The notes beneath the pieces are model-generated. The model did no database searches. It was not told the origin of the DNA and saw only the letters and a list, made by a program, of their open reading frames with translations. From positions 1,922,001 to 1,986,000 of the forward strand of contig NZ_CP015093.1 of the NCBI RefSeq assembly GCF_001975705.1: a stretch of 64,000 bases of DNA, written 5' to 3'. The first letter of the stretch is position 1; each line of letters begins with the position of its first letter. The position numbers were made by a program, and so were the translations under genes. Below are positions 45,955 through 55,216 of the stretch, one piece after another. This stretch comes from Salipiger abyssi (GTDB taxonomy: Bacteria; Pseudomonadota; Alphaproteobacteria; Rhodobacterales; Rhodobacteraceae).

Positions 45955-46437
45955 CTAGGCGTAGTCGAGCGGCAGCTCGGTACTCGACCGGATGGTCTCC
46001 ATCGCGAACATCGACGAGACGTCGCGGATATCGACCTTTTCGATCAGCCGCTGATAGACGCTGTCATAGGTGGCGATGTCGGGCACCACGACCCGCAGCA
46101 TATAGTCGATCTCGCCCGCCAGGCGAAACACGTCGACGATCTCGGGAATGTCCCGCGTCGCTTTTACGAAGGCCTGAGACCATTCGCGGCTGTGTTCGCC
46201 TGTCCGGATCGCCATGAAGACGGACACGCCGACATTCAGCTTTTCCTCATCGAGCAGCACCACCCGGCGCTTGAAATAGCCGCGCTGCTCGAGCTTGCGG
46301 ATGCGGCGCCAGCAGGGAGTTGTCGTCAGCCCGATTTCGGCGGCGATCTCCGCCACCGGAGTTTCGGAGTTGCGTTGCAGCCGGCTCAGTATTTTCCGGT
46401 CGTAGGAGTCGAGTGCTGGTCTTTCGCCTTTGGCCAA
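45955..46437 (-). CDS. Lrp/AsnC-family transcriptional regulator
   Basis: 160 residues. The N-terminal helix-turn-helix (LDSYDRKILSRLQRNSETPV, then GLTTTPCWRRIRKLEQRG) is followed by an Lrp/RAM ligand-binding domain (GVSVFMAIRTGEHSREWSQA, FRLAGEIDYMLRVVVPD). Such regulators sense amino acids. The gene starts 4 bases after the molybdoenzyme gene, so it is probably the last gene of the long reverse operon. It is also convergent with the PLP enzyme gene and could control both. Confidence 0.93.
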   Translation of the reverse strand: MAKGERPALDSYDRKILSRLQRNSETPVAEIAAEIGLTTTPCWRRIRKLEQRGYFKRRVVLLDEEKLNVGVSVFMAIRTGEHSREWSQAFVKATRDIPEIVDVFRLAGEIDYMLRVVVPDIATYDSVYQRLIEKVDIRDVSSMFAMETIRSSTELPLDYA

Positions 46438-46441
46438 GATG

Positions 46442-48688
46442 TCACCTCCCCGTGCCGGGGTTGCGTGCCGGGATTGTGCCGCGAAACGCGTTCAGCCGCA
46501 CCCGCGCGCCGCCGGCGCTGGCGCCCTGGGACAGCTCGGAGCTGCCGGTATCCCGTGTCAGCGTGTTGGGATTGCCGCCGAGGTCGATACGTTCCCCGTC
46601 GATGGTCGCTGGCCGGTACCAGCCGCCGGTCGGCAGCACGACGTGGCCCGGTGCAAGGGCGGTGTCTGCTTCGATCACCACGAGCACGCTGCCGCGCGCA
46701 TTGCCGAGCAGCGCAGGCGCACCGCTGGTCAGCCCGGCCTTGGCGATGTCGTCGGGATGCGCCCGGGCGACCTCGCAGCCATGGCGGCGGGCCTTGGTGG
46801 CAAGCGGCGCACCGTCGAGCTGGCTGTGCAGGCGGGTTTCGGGCTGTGGCGAGAGCAGCCGCAGCGGCAGGGCGGTGTCTTCTTCGGCGTCGCTTGCCCG
46901 CACATGGCTCAGCGGCGCGCCGAGCCGGTGATCCTCTGCCCGGAGGAGATCGGGCAGCAGCGCGATCCGGCCGCTCGGGGTCGAGAGCGGGTTGGCGGCG
47001 GGATCGGCGCGGAACGCCTCCAGTGGCTGGGTCACGTCCTGCGGCTCGGGATCGGCGAGCCGGGCGTAACCGGTGGCGCAGAATTCCGGCCAACCTGGCA
47101 GTTCTGGATAGGCGGCACGGTAGCCCTCGTAGAGACGGGCCAGCCACTCCGTCTCGGTCAGCCCTTCATGGAAGGCGTCGGCAAAGCCCAGCCTGTCGGC
47201 GATCCGGCTGAGCACGGCGTAATCGGTCTCCACTCCAGAAGGGGGCTCCATCACCTTGGTCGAGCGGAGGATCCAGTTGTCCCGCGAGGCGGCAGCGATG
47301 TCGTCGCGTTCGGTGGGCAGGGCGGAGGGGAACACCAGATCCGCATGGCGCGCGGTGGCGGTCCAGACGCTCTCCTGAACTATCACCGTCTCCGGGCGCC
47401 GCCAGGCGCGGGCGAGGCGGTTGAGATCCTGATGATGGTGGAACGGGTTGCCGCCGGCCCACCAGATCAGCCGGATATCGGGCAGGGTCAGCGGGGCGCC
47501 GTTGTAGGCGATGGTCTCGCCGGGGCGCTCCAGCATCTCGGCGATGCGGGCGACGGGGATGTACTCGGCGACCGGGTTGCGGCCCTGGTCGAAGGCCGGG
47601 CCGCGCAGGCGGCGCAGCGGATTGCCCACCGAGGACACGGCTGAGAGGCCGCAGGCGATGCCGCAGCCGGGGCGCCCGATCTGCCCGGAGAGCACCGCCA
47701 GCACCAGCGCCGCCCAATAGGGCTGTTCGCCCGCTACGGCGCGTTGCAGCGACCAGGAGAGGTTGATCAGAGCCGGACCGTCGGAGAGCTTGCGGGCGAT
47801 CCGGGTCAGCTCGGACGCCGGAATGCCGGTCAGCGCCGCCGCCCAGTCCGGGCTTTTCGGCTGGCCGTCGGAGAGGCCGAGGATCAGCGCGCGGGTCTCG
47901 TCGAACCCGGTGGCGATGCGTTTGACCGCCGCCTCATCGACGCGGTTTTCGCTCAGCAGCACATAGGCCATCGCCAGCATCGCGCAGGCATCGGTTCCTG
48001 CGGCAATCGGCAGGTGACGACCTGTCGGCGCGTCCCGCCCGTCAGGCGAGAGGGTCAGCATCTCGCCGCCCGCCTCTGCGAACCGGTCGATCCAGCCGCG
48101 CGTGCGATGCGCGCCGGTGCCCCCGGCCTCGACCTGTGCATTGGCGAGGCGCATGCCGCCGAAGGACAGGATGAACGGGCGGTTCTCGACAATACGGTCC
48201 CAGCTTGGATTGAAGGTGCCGGGATCGGAAAATTCTGGGCCCACGAGATGCGGGAGCAGCACCTTGGCCGTACCGTAGCTATAGGTGTTGCGAGCAGACA
48301 CAAACCCGCCCGCGAGGTTCAGGAAGCGCTTGAGCTGGCTTTGCGGATGGTGGAACCGCCCGGCAGAGCCCCAGCCATAGGAGCCGCCAAAGATCGCCCG
48401 GTTGCCATGGGCCTTGCGCACCCGGTCGAGCTCGGCGGCGGCGAGATCGCAGGCGCGGTCCATGGTGACCGGCACGAAGGTGTCGTCGCCCCGGCGCGCG
48501 CCGCCATCGCCGGCGAGCCAGCCTTTCCGTGCCATCGGCTGCATCACCCGCGTGGGATGGTCTGCCAGCGCCAGAAACCCCGCGCCGAGCGGCGAGGGGT
48601 CGGGATCGTGGCGGAACGGCGCGAGCGCCGGACCGTCCGGACCGCGCGCGATCTCATAGGTGCCGAAGTGACTGGCGAAGAGCTCCAT
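46442..48688 (-). CDS. DMSO-reductase-family molybdoenzyme (BisC/TorA-like)
   Basis: 748 residues without a Tat signal, so cytoplasmic like biotin/methionine sulfoxide reductase BisC. GGSYGWGSAGRFHHPQSQLK (residues ~101-120) contains the Ser that ligates molybdenum in the DMSO reductase class. Further molybdopterin-guanine-dinucleotide segments are IWWAGGNPFHHHQDLNRL and LFPSALPTERDD-type text (LVFPSALPTERDDIAAASRD). The C-terminal dinucleotide domain ends LGGNPNTLTRDTGSSELSQG. Expected chemistry: reduction of an S-oxide or N-oxide. It is separated from the binding-protein gene by a terminator-like hairpin but shares strand and order with the transporter operon. Confidence 0.9.
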   Translation of the reverse strand: MELFASHFGTYEIARGPDGPALAPFRHDPDPSPLGAGFLALADHPTRVMQPMARKGWLAGDGGARRGDDTFVPVTMDRACDLAAAELDRVRKAHGNRAIFGGSYGWGSAGRFHHPQSQLKRFLNLAGGFVSARNTYSYGTAKVLLPHLVGPEFSDPGTFNPSWDRIVENRPFILSFGGMRLANAQVEAGGTGAHRTRGWIDRFAEAGGEMLTLSPDGRDAPTGRHLPIAAGTDACAMLAMAYVLLSENRVDEAAVKRIATGFDETRALILGLSDGQPKSPDWAAALTGIPASELTRIARKLSDGPALINLSWSLQRAVAGEQPYWAALVLAVLSGQIGRPGCGIACGLSAVSSVGNPLRRLRGPAFDQGRNPVAEYIPVARIAEMLERPGETIAYNGAPLTLPDIRLIWWAGGNPFHHHQDLNRLARAWRRPETVIVQESVWTATARHADLVFPSALPTERDDIAAASRDNWILRSTKVMEPPSGVETDYAVLSRIADRLGFADAFHEGLTETEWLARLYEGYRAAYPELPGWPEFCATGYARLADPEPQDVTQPLEAFRADPAANPLSTPSGRIALLPDLLRAEDHRLGAPLSHVRASDAEEDTALPLRLLSPQPETRLHSQLDGAPLATKARRHGCEVARAHPDDIAKAGLTSGAPALLGNARGSVLVVIEADTALAPGHVVLPTGGWYRPATIDGERIDLGGNPNTLTRDTGSSELSQGASAGGARVRLNAFRGTIPARNPGTGR

Positions 48689-48708
48689 GACGGGCCCCTT
48701 GAAAGCGG

Positions 48709-48737
48709 AAAAAGCGCGGGCGACCGAAGTCGCCCGC
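48709..48737 (-). terminator. Intrinsic terminator after the binding-protein gene
   Basis: On the reverse strand: 9-bp stem GCGGGCGAC / GTCGCCCGC closed by a TTCG tetraloop, then GCTTTTTCC. It starts 14 bases past the stop of the binding-protein gene. Probably a partial terminator or 3' stabiliser that makes binding protein in excess over the downstream molybdoenzyme. Confidence 0.8.
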
Positions 48738-48751
48738 CCAGTTGGGGAGAG

Positions 48752-50251
48752 TTAGTTTGCCGGGGTCATGTCGAAGGCGCGCAGCCAGTCGTCGCCGCGC
48801 GGCTGATAGCTCACACGGCCCGAAACGCCGTAGGTGGCGGGCTGGGCGTAGAGGAAAACGACCGGGGCTTCGTCGCACATGATCTCGGTGGCCTTCTTGT
48901 AAGCCGCCTCGCGCTCCGCTTCGTCGGTGGTGGCGATGCCGGCGACGAGCTGCTCGTCGAAACCCGCATCGTTCCAGTAGGAATACTGGTTGCCCGGCTT
49001 GAACAGGGTCAGCAGACCGTCGGCGTCGATGGTCGCCCAGGCCTGCCCCAGCAGCGAGAAACGGCCAAGGTCATGCGCCTTGCGGTATTTGTCGAGATAG
49101 GCGCCGAATTCCATCGCCTGAATCTCGGTCTTCACGCCGACATCGCCGAACATCTGCGCCACCGCCTGGGTGACCTCCTCGCCCTGAAGGTAAGTCGACG
49201 AGGGCAGTTCGAACTCGATGGTCTGGCTGAGGTCGACGCCGGAGTCCTCCAGCAGCGCGCGGGCCTTGTCGGGATCGTAGGGATAGGCTTCGAGATCGGG
49301 ATTGTAGCCGAAATAATCCGGGGTCATCACCTGACAGTTCGACACCGTGGCCGCCCCGTCAAAGAGCGCGTCGGCGATCAGCTCCTTGTCGACGGCATAG
49401 TTCAGCGCCTGACGGAAGAGCTTGTTGTCGAGCGGCGCCTTCTCGGTGTTGAACTTGATGAAGACCGAGCGGGTGCTGTCCACCGCCCCTGCCTCGGCGT
49501 TCGGGCTCGCCTCGATGCGGGCGATCTCGGAGGCGGGGATCTTGTTGATCAGGTCGACCTCACCGGCCATCAGCGCGGCAACGCGGCTGGCGGTTTCTGG
49601 GATCACCCGGAAGGTGACGTGATCGAACTGCGCGGGCGTGCCCCAGAAATCGGGGTTCGGCTCCAGCGTGATGTGATCGCCCGCCACGATTTCCGAGATC
49701 TGGTACTTATACCCCGACATGGTTTCGGTGACCGGATCGTGCTCGGCCGCCCATTTCGGCGGCAGCAGCATGAACATCGACAGCTGCGCCGGAAGCGCCG
49801 GGTACGGCGAAGAGGTCTTGATCTCGAATTCGGTGGGCGAGATCACGTTGACGCCCTCGATCTGGCTGAACCACGAGGAGATCCGCTTGGGGTTTTCCTT
49901 GTCGGTCACGCGGGCGATGTTCCAGGCGACGGTCTCGGAATCCAGCGGTTCGCCATTGGCGAAGCTCGCGCCTTCAACCAGCGTGAATTTCCACGTCAGA
50001 TCGTCGACCGCTTCCCAGGACGTGGCGAGCGAGGGCACGAGATCGTAGCTCGGTTCACGCAGGATCAGCGTCGGGTAGATGTGGCTGAGCACCGACAGGT
50101 CGAGCCCGACCGAGGCCGATCCGTGCGGATCGAGCGTGTTCACCGCCGAGGTCTGCGCAATGGTGACATCCATCGCAAAGCCCGGCAGGGCGGGGGCGGC
50201 CAGCGTCGCGGCAAGCGCGGTGGTGGCAAGGTATCTGGTCAGCTTGGTCAT
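48752..50251 (-). CDS. ABC transporter periplasmic binding protein (family 5, peptide/nickel type)
   Basis: 499 residues with a Sec signal peptide (YLATTALAATLAAPALPGFA). SBP family 5 features: VNTLDPHGSASVG at the mature N-terminus, LATSWEAVDDLTWKFTLVEG, and LFRQALNYAVDKELIADALF. It binds the substrate for the permeases and ATPases encoded upstream. A paralogous protein is encoded at 60970; both share VSNCQV, YFGYN-DL and LGQAW-T-DADGLL segments, so the two ligands are probably related. The ligand itself cannot be named; peptides, opines, glutathione-like and other amide compounds are bound by this family. Confidence 0.93.
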   Translation of the reverse strand: MTKLTRYLATTALAATLAAPALPGFAMDVTIAQTSAVNTLDPHGSASVGLDLSVLSHIYPTLILREPSYDLVPSLATSWEAVDDLTWKFTLVEGASFANGEPLDSETVAWNIARVTDKENPKRISSWFSQIEGVNVISPTEFEIKTSSPYPALPAQLSMFMLLPPKWAAEHDPVTETMSGYKYQISEIVAGDHITLEPNPDFWGTPAQFDHVTFRVIPETASRVAALMAGEVDLINKIPASEIARIEASPNAEAGAVDSTRSVFIKFNTEKAPLDNKLFRQALNYAVDKELIADALFDGAATVSNCQVMTPDYFGYNPDLEAYPYDPDKARALLEDSGVDLSQTIEFELPSSTYLQGEEVTQAVAQMFGDVGVKTEIQAMEFGAYLDKYRKAHDLGRFSLLGQAWATIDADGLLTLFKPGNQYSYWNDAGFDEQLVAGIATTDEAEREAAYKKATEIMCDEAPVVFLYAQPATYGVSGRVSYQPRGDDWLRAFDMTPAN

Positions 50252-50305
50252 GGTCTTCCCTCCGTGGGGGTGCCTGTGTTGGCGAAAGGCGGCGCCTTCG
50301 GGCGC

Positions 50306-51232
50306 CTATTGGATCTTCTGGTCGAGCACGAAATGCCCGGGCGCGACCTCGATCATCGGGGTATCGCGCGGCGGAATGTTCGCCGTCACGTCAAAGGGCG
50401 TACGGTCGGGGCGGCGGCGGTCGGGATCGGGAACCGGGATCGCCGCCAGCAGGGACCGGGTGTAGGGATGGCGCGGATCGGAAAAGATCTGCTCGGTCGG
50501 CGCCAGCTCGACGATCCGCCCGCGCAGCATCACGGCGACGCGCTGGCAAAGATAGCGCACCATCGACAGGTCGTGGGCGATGAACAGATAGGCCAGCCCC
50601 AGCTTGTCCTGAAGATCCTGGAACAGATTGACGATCTGCGCCTGAATCGAGACGTCGAGCGCGGTGATCGGCTCGTCTGCCACGATGAAGGCGGGCTCCA
50701 GAGCGATGGCGCGGGCGATGTTGATCCGCTGCCGCTGACCGCCCGAGAACTCGTGCGGATAGCGCGACATGAAGCTCGGATCGAGCCCCACCAGCCTGAA
50801 CAGCTCCGCCACGCGGTCGGTAAGCGCCGAGCCGCTTTCGACCCCGTGCACCACCAGCGGTTCGCCGACGAAGCGGCCGACCTTCATGCGCGGGTTGAGA
50901 GCGGAATAGGGATCCTGAAAGATCATCTGCATCTGCCGGCGGTAGGGCTTCAGCCCCTGCGGCCCCAGATTCATCAGCTCGTTGCCGCGAAAGCGGACAG
51001 AGCCCTCGTCGGGGGTTTCCAGATGCAGCACGGCGCGGCCGGTGGTGGATTTGCCAGAGCCGGATTCCCCGACCAGCCCCAGCGTCTCGCCCTCGGCGAT
51101 CTCGAAGGAGATGTCGTTGATCGCGTGGATCACCGGCTTTGGCTTGCCGAAGAGCGGCTTGCCGCCGCCGTAGCTGCGCATCAGGCCGTTCACCTCCAGC
51201 ACGGGAGGGCGGGTCTCTGCGGACGCGGTCAT
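50306..51232 (-). CDS. ABC transporter ATPase (DppF/OppF-like)
   Basis: 308 residues. Walker A LVGESGSGKSTTGRAVLHLE, Q-loop IFQDPYSALNPRM, signature FSGGQRQRINIARAIALEP and Walker B FIVADEPITALD (Ile replaces the common Thr/Ser after DEP). The C-terminal oligopeptide-transporter extension includes RHPYTRSLLAAIPVPDPDRR. It overlaps the previous ATPase gene by 4 bases (ATGA) and is followed by the binding-protein gene. Cytoplasmic; works as a heterodimer with the product of the gene at 51229-52236. Confidence 0.95.
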   Translation of the reverse strand: MTASAETRPPVLEVNGLMRSYGGGKPLFGKPKPVIHAINDISFEIAEGETLGLVGESGSGKSTTGRAVLHLETPDEGSVRFRGNELMNLGPQGLKPYRRQMQMIFQDPYSALNPRMKVGRFVGEPLVVHGVESGSALTDRVAELFRLVGLDPSFMSRYPHEFSGGQRQRINIARAIALEPAFIVADEPITALDVSIQAQIVNLFQDLQDKLGLAYLFIAHDLSMVRYLCQRVAVMLRGRIVELAPTEQIFSDPRHPYTRSLLAAIPVPDPDRRRPDRTPFDVTANIPPRDTPMIEVAPGHFVLDQKIQ

Positions 51233-52236
51233 TGCGTTTCCTCCTTGCGGGCGGCCAGCAGGGCGGGAAGGTCGTACCAGGCGGCGACCTTGTGGCCGGG
51301 CACGTCGCCGACCTCGCGCAGCGGCGGCATTTCGGTTTTGCAGCGCTCGGTAACGAAGGGGTTGCGCGGCGCAAACGGATCGCCCGCGGGCGGGTTGGCC
51401 ATATCGGGCGGGCTGCCGGGGATCTGGTATAGCCGCCGCTGGGTCCGTGCGCCCTCGTCGGGCAGCGAGTTGAGCAGGCCCCAGGTGTAGGCCGAGCGCG
51501 GGTCGTGGAAGACGGGCCGCACCGGGCCGCGCTCCATGATCCGGCCACCATACATGACCTGGATCGTGTCGGCGAGTTCCGCCACCACGCCCATGTCATG
51601 AGTGATCCAGATCACCGTGGTGCCGAAATCCTCTTTCAGCTTGCGCACCAGATCGAGGATCTGCGCCTGCACCGTCACGTCGAGCGCGGTGGTGGCCTCG
51701 TCGGCGATCAGCAGGCGGGGATTGCAGGCCATGCCGATGGCGATCATCACCCGCTGCCGCATACCGCCCGAGAACTCATGCGGGTATTGCGACAGCCGCG
51801 CCTCGGGATGGGGGATGCCGACGATGTCGAGCAGCTCCACCATACGCGCCTTGAGCGCCGCGCCGGTCAGGTCGGTGTGCCGGGCCAGAACCTCTTTGAG
51901 CTGCCGGCCCACGGTCAGCACCGGGTTCAGCGACGACATGGGGTCCTGAAACACCATGCCGATCTGGCCGCCGCGGATCTCGCGCAGCTCGCGGTCGCTC
52001 ATCGCCATCAGGTCGCGCCCGTCGAAGCGCGCGCTGCCCGAGACGATGCGGCCCGGCGGGCAGGGCAGGAGGCCCATCATCGCCAGGATATGCACCGACT
52101 TGCCCGAGCCGCTTTCGCCGACGATGCCGAGCGTTTCACCGGCCTCGACCGAGTAGGTGAGGTCGTTGACCGCGTGAACCACGCCGCCCGGTGTGTCGAA
52201 CTCGACCGTCAGGTTCTCGATCTCAAGAAGCGCCAC
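51229..52236 (-). CDS. ABC transporter ATPase (DppD/OppD-like)
   Basis: 335 residues. Walker A GIVGESGSGKSVHILAMMGL, Q-loop VFQDPMSSLNPVL, signature FSGGMRQRVMIAIGMACNP and Walker B LLIADEATTALD. The C-terminal region has RSAYTWGLLNSLPDEG and a Pro-rich tail with a Cys (TERCKTEMPPL), where DppD proteins carry their cysteine-containing extension. It starts 1 base after the M24 gene and overlaps the DppF-like gene by 4 bases, so translation is coupled. Confidence 0.95.
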   Translation of the reverse strand: MALLEIENLTVEFDTPGGVVHAVNDLTYSVEAGETLGIVGESGSGKSVHILAMMGLLPCPPGRIVSGSARFDGRDLMAMSDRELREIRGGQIGMVFQDPMSSLNPVLTVGRQLKEVLARHTDLTGAALKARMVELLDIVGIPHPEARLSQYPHEFSGGMRQRVMIAIGMACNPRLLIADEATTALDVTVQAQILDLVRKLKEDFGTTVIWITHDMGVVAELADTIQVMYGGRIMERGPVRPVFHDPRSAYTWGLLNSLPDEGARTQRRLYQIPGSPPDMANPPAGDPFAPRNPFVTERCKTEMPPLREVGDVPGHKVAAWYDLPALLAARKEETQ

Positions 52237-52237
52237 G

Positions 52238-53431
52238 TCAGACCTCGATATAGCCGCCGCGCGATTTGGTCAGGAAGTCATGGCCGTCCTCGGTGATCAG
52301 GATCGTATCCGAGATCTGGGTGGCCACGCCCTGATCGGGCACGCGCAGGTTGGGTTCCAGGGTGAAGAGCATGCCCGGTTCGAGGATCACGTCGGTCTTG
52401 CCGTCGAGCGAGAAATGCTCATGCGCGCCGATGCCGATGGTGTGCCCGATGCGTCCGGGGATGTTCGCCTCGTATCCGGCCTCGGTCAGGCCGCGCTTGG
52501 TGATGTGATAAAGCTCGGCCAGAGGTGTACCGGGTTTCATCACCGGGGTGATCTCCTCGCGGATCTTCAGGATCGTCTCAAGGGCGCGGCGGCGCTTGTC
52601 GGGCACCGCGCCGAAGGCCACCGTGCGTTCGTTCTCGGCATGGATGCCGTTGGCCACGGCCCAGATGAAGATCGCGCAGGTTTCGCCCTGCTCGGGCTTG
52701 CGGGCAATGGAGTTGTCGCAGTTGCGGAACATCCGGTCGCCGGACAGAACCCAGGTCGCAAGCCCGTTGACCATGCCGCCCTCGAGCCCGCCGAAATCGG
52801 CCACCTCGATCGTGTCGGGCAGGGCGTGGGTCCAGTGTTCGTTCATCGCGATCAGCGAGGCGGTATGCGCCTCGCGCTCGGTGCCGCCGGCGGCCAGCGC
52901 CGCGATGGCGGCATCCATGCCCAGGTCCGCCAGCCCGGCGGCGACGCGGGCCATTTCGATCTCGTCGGCGTCCTTGATCAGACGGCAACGGTCGATGAGC
53001 TTGGAGCTGTCGGCGAATTTGGCATCGGGCACCAGCGCCTGGACCTGGGTCCAGCGCGCCATGGGGGTGCTGTCGGCTTCCATGCCGATGGTGGCCGCGC
53101 CCAGACCCTTCTCGGTCAGGATCGCCTGAAGCGCCTCGGGCCAGGTCGGGCCCATGGTCTTGGTCGTCGACCAGACGCCATAGGCGCGGGTGTCTTCCAC
53201 AAAGCCCTCGTCACGGCCATGGGCGTCGCGCAGGGCGTGGACGAGCAGGGTGGGTTCGCCCTCGGCGGGCAGGATCATCACCACCGGGTGCGAATAGAGC
53301 ACCGGGTTGAAGCCGGACATGTAGAAGGTATGTTCGGGCTTGAAGGAGACGAGCGCGTCGATGCCCTTCTCGGCCATCGCGGCCTTGAGGCGGGCGATGC
53401 GGGGGCGGGGGCTGGTGGTATCGAGGCTCAT
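52238..53431 (-). CDS. M24-fold protein (creatinase/Xaa-Pro peptidase-like), metal site degenerate
   Basis: 397 residues. ATG 53431 forms an ATGA overlap with the upstream permease gene, so I prefer it to 53473. A creatinase N-terminal domain (ARLKAAMAEKGIDALVSFKP) is followed by the pita-bread domain. The His of RIGHTIGIGAHEHF and the Glu of EPGMLFTLEPN are kept. The first Asp of the usual LIDAGA is missing (GETCAIFIWAVANGIHAENE), the second appears as Glu, and the final Glu is Ser (ATQISDTILIT). This suggests it is not a normal two-metal peptidase. Metal-free creatinase, which cuts a C-N bond, is a known precedent. It lies inside the transporter operon and probably processes the imported compound. 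Confidence 0.8.
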   Translation of the reverse strand: MSLDTTSPRPRIARLKAAMAEKGIDALVSFKPEHTFYMSGFNPVLYSHPVVMILPAEGEPTLLVHALRDAHGRDEGFVEDTRAYGVWSTTKTMGPTWPEALQAILTEKGLGAATIGMEADSTPMARWTQVQALVPDAKFADSSKLIDRCRLIKDADEIEMARVAAGLADLGMDAAIAALAAGGTEREAHTASLIAMNEHWTHALPDTIEVADFGGLEGGMVNGLATWVLSGDRMFRNCDNSIARKPEQGETCAIFIWAVANGIHAENERTVAFGAVPDKRRRALETILKIREEITPVMKPGTPLAELYHITKRGLTEAGYEANIPGRIGHTIGIGAHEHFSLDGKTDVILEPGMLFTLEPNLRVPDQGVATQISDTILITEDGHDFLTKSRGGYIEV

Positions 53432-54285
53432 TTGGCGCTCCGTGTCTTGGGGTCGAAATAGTCGCGCAGCCAATCACCGAAGAGGTTCACAGACAGCACG
53501 GTCAGGACGATGGCGAGGCCGGGGAAGGTCACGGTCCACCAGGCCGAAGAGAGATAGACGCGCCCGTCCGCCAGCATCCGGCCCCAGGAGGGGGTCGGCG
53601 GCTGCACGCCGAGGCCGAGGAACGACAGCGCAGCATCCATGATGATGACGCGGGCGAGCTCCAGCGTGCCGACGACAAGCGCAGGCGTCAGCACGTTGGG
53701 CAGGATGTGCAGGAACATGATGCGCGCGGTCGAGGCGCCGATGGCACGGGCGGATTGTACGAACTCCCGCTCGCGCAGAGACAGCACCTGCGCCCGGATG
53801 ATCCGCGCGTAGCGGATCCACGATGTCAGCGCCAGCACCAGCACCACGTTCTGGATCGAGGGGCCGAGCGCCGCGACCACCAGCAGCGCCAGCAGCATCA
53901 GCGGAATGGCAAGCTGGATGTCCACGAGCCGCATCAGGATACGGTCGACGATACCGCCCTTATAGCCCGCGAGGATGCCGAGAATCGTGCCCACGACGCC
54001 GCCCAGCACCACCGCCGTTGTGGCGACCATCAGGGTCATGCGTGAGCCGTGGATCAGCCGCGAAAGGATGTCGCGGCCCACCTCGTCGGTGCCGAGCGGA
54101 TGCGCGCCGGGGCTGAAGAGTCCCGCCCAGGTCGGGCCTGCGAGCCGGGCGCGCAGATCGCCGCGCGTCGGGTCGGGCAGGTCCAACACCGGGGCGAGCA
54201 GCGCAAGCGCCACGATGACGACCAGCAGTACGGCACCGAAAAGTCCTGCCTTGGAGCGGTAGAGGTCCTTGAGAAGATGTTTCAT
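53428..54285 (-). CDS. ABC transporter permease (DppC-like)
   Basis: 285 residues. ATG 54285 is chosen because MKHLLKDLYRSKAGLFGAVL is the normal cytoplasmic N-terminus and the longer frame would run into the upstream permease gene. About six membrane segments. The permease EAA motif reads QSARAIGASTARIMFLHILP. The periplasmic region between the first two helices holds LGTDEVGRDILSRLIHGSRM, a hallmark of DppC proteins. Second permease subunit of the operon; overlaps the M24 gene. Confidence 0.94.
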   Translation of the reverse strand: MKHLLKDLYRSKAGLFGAVLLVVIVALALLAPVLDLPDPTRGDLRARLAGPTWAGLFSPGAHPLGTDEVGRDILSRLIHGSRMTLMVATTAVVLGGVVGTILGILAGYKGGIVDRILMRLVDIQLAIPLMLLALLVVAALGPSIQNVVLVLALTSWIRYARIIRAQVLSLREREFVQSARAIGASTARIMFLHILPNVLTPALVVGTLELARVIIMDAALSFLGLGVQPPTPSWGRMLADGRVYLSSAWWTVTFPGLAIVLTVLSVNLFGDWLRDYFDPKTRSAK

Positions 54286-54295
54286 GGTCAGGGCC

Positions 54296-55216
54296 TCAGC
54301 GGTTCGCGCGGATGCGCGGGTCGAGCACGCCGTAGAGCAGGTCGACAAGGAAATTGATAAGGACGAAGATCGTCGCGATCAGGGTGATGCCGGCCTGGAT
54401 GACGGGGAAATCCTTGGCCTCGATGGCCTGGATGATCAGCCGCCCGATGCCGGGCCAGGAGAAGACGGTTTCCGTCACCACCGAGCCGCCCAGCAATTCG
54501 CCGGTCAGGATCGCGGTCATGGTCACCACCGGAATGAGCGCGTTGCGGGCGACGTGCCAGAAAAACACCGTGTGGCGCAGCAGACCCTTGGCCTTGGCGG
54601 TGCGGATGTAATCCTCCTTGAGGATGTCCAGCATGGACGAGCGCAGCAGCCGCGCGATGGAGGCCGAGACGAAGACCGCCAGCGTGAAGGCGGGCAGCAC
54701 CAGATGCGCCCAGGTGCCGTAGCCGCCCGTCGGCAGCCAGCCGAGATTCACCGCAAAGAACAGGATCAGCATGATCCCCAGCCAGAACACCGGCGTGGCC
54801 TGCCCTAGCAGCGCCACGGCCATGACCACCAGCTCGATTGCCTTGCCGCGTTTCAGCGCCGCGATGGAGCCCGCGATGGCGCCGATGATGAGGCCGAGGA
54901 AAATCGAGGTGAAGGCGAGCTGCGCGGTGGCGGGCAGCCGTTCCAGCACCACCTGCATGGCGTCGCGGCCATGCTGGAAGGAGGTGCCGAAATCGCCCTG
55001 CACGGCGTTCAGCAGGAACTGCCCGTATTGCAGGATCATCGGCTGATCGAGGCCGAGCTGCGCGCGCAGCGCCTGGATGTCGGCTTCGGTCGCGCCGATG
55101 GGCAGCAGCAGCGCCGCCGGGTCGCCGAGGATGCGTGTGACGAAGAACACGATCGTCACCACGCCCCAGACGGCCAGAAGAGATTCGCCGAGACGGCGAA
55201 GGACGAAACCGGTCAT
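54296..55216 (-). CDS. ABC transporter permease (DppB-like)
   Basis: 306 residues. N-terminal helix AVWGVVTIVFFVTRILGDPA and about six segments in total. QLGLDQPMILQYGQFLLNAV and GDFGTSFQHGRDAM are the conserved periplasmic segment of DppB permeases. The EAA loop is RTAKAKGLLRHTVFFWHVAR. It starts in a 4-base overlap with the alpha/beta hydrolase gene and ends 10 bases before the DppC-like gene. Forms the inner-membrane channel with that partner. Confidence 0.95.
   Translation of the reverse strand: MTGFVLRRLGESLLAVWGVVTIVFFVTRILGDPAALLLPIGATEADIQALRAQLGLDQPMILQYGQFLLNAVQGDFGTSFQHGRDAMQVVLERLPATAQLAFTSIFLGLIIGAIAGSIAALKRGKAIELVVMAVALLGQATPVFWLGIMLILFFAVNLGWLPTGGYGTWAHLVLPAFTLAVFVSASIARLLRSSMLDILKEDYIRTAKAKGLLRHTVFFWHVARNALIPVVTMTAILTGELLGGSVVTETVFSWPGIGRLIIQAIEAKDFPVIQAGITLIATIFVLINFLVDLLYGVLDPRIRANR

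Noticed and set aside
47744..51490. Forward 1,248-codon open frame opposite the molybdoenzyme, binding-protein and ATPase genes
   Set aside because: It crosses several real reverse-strand genes and their boundaries; no recognisable domain.
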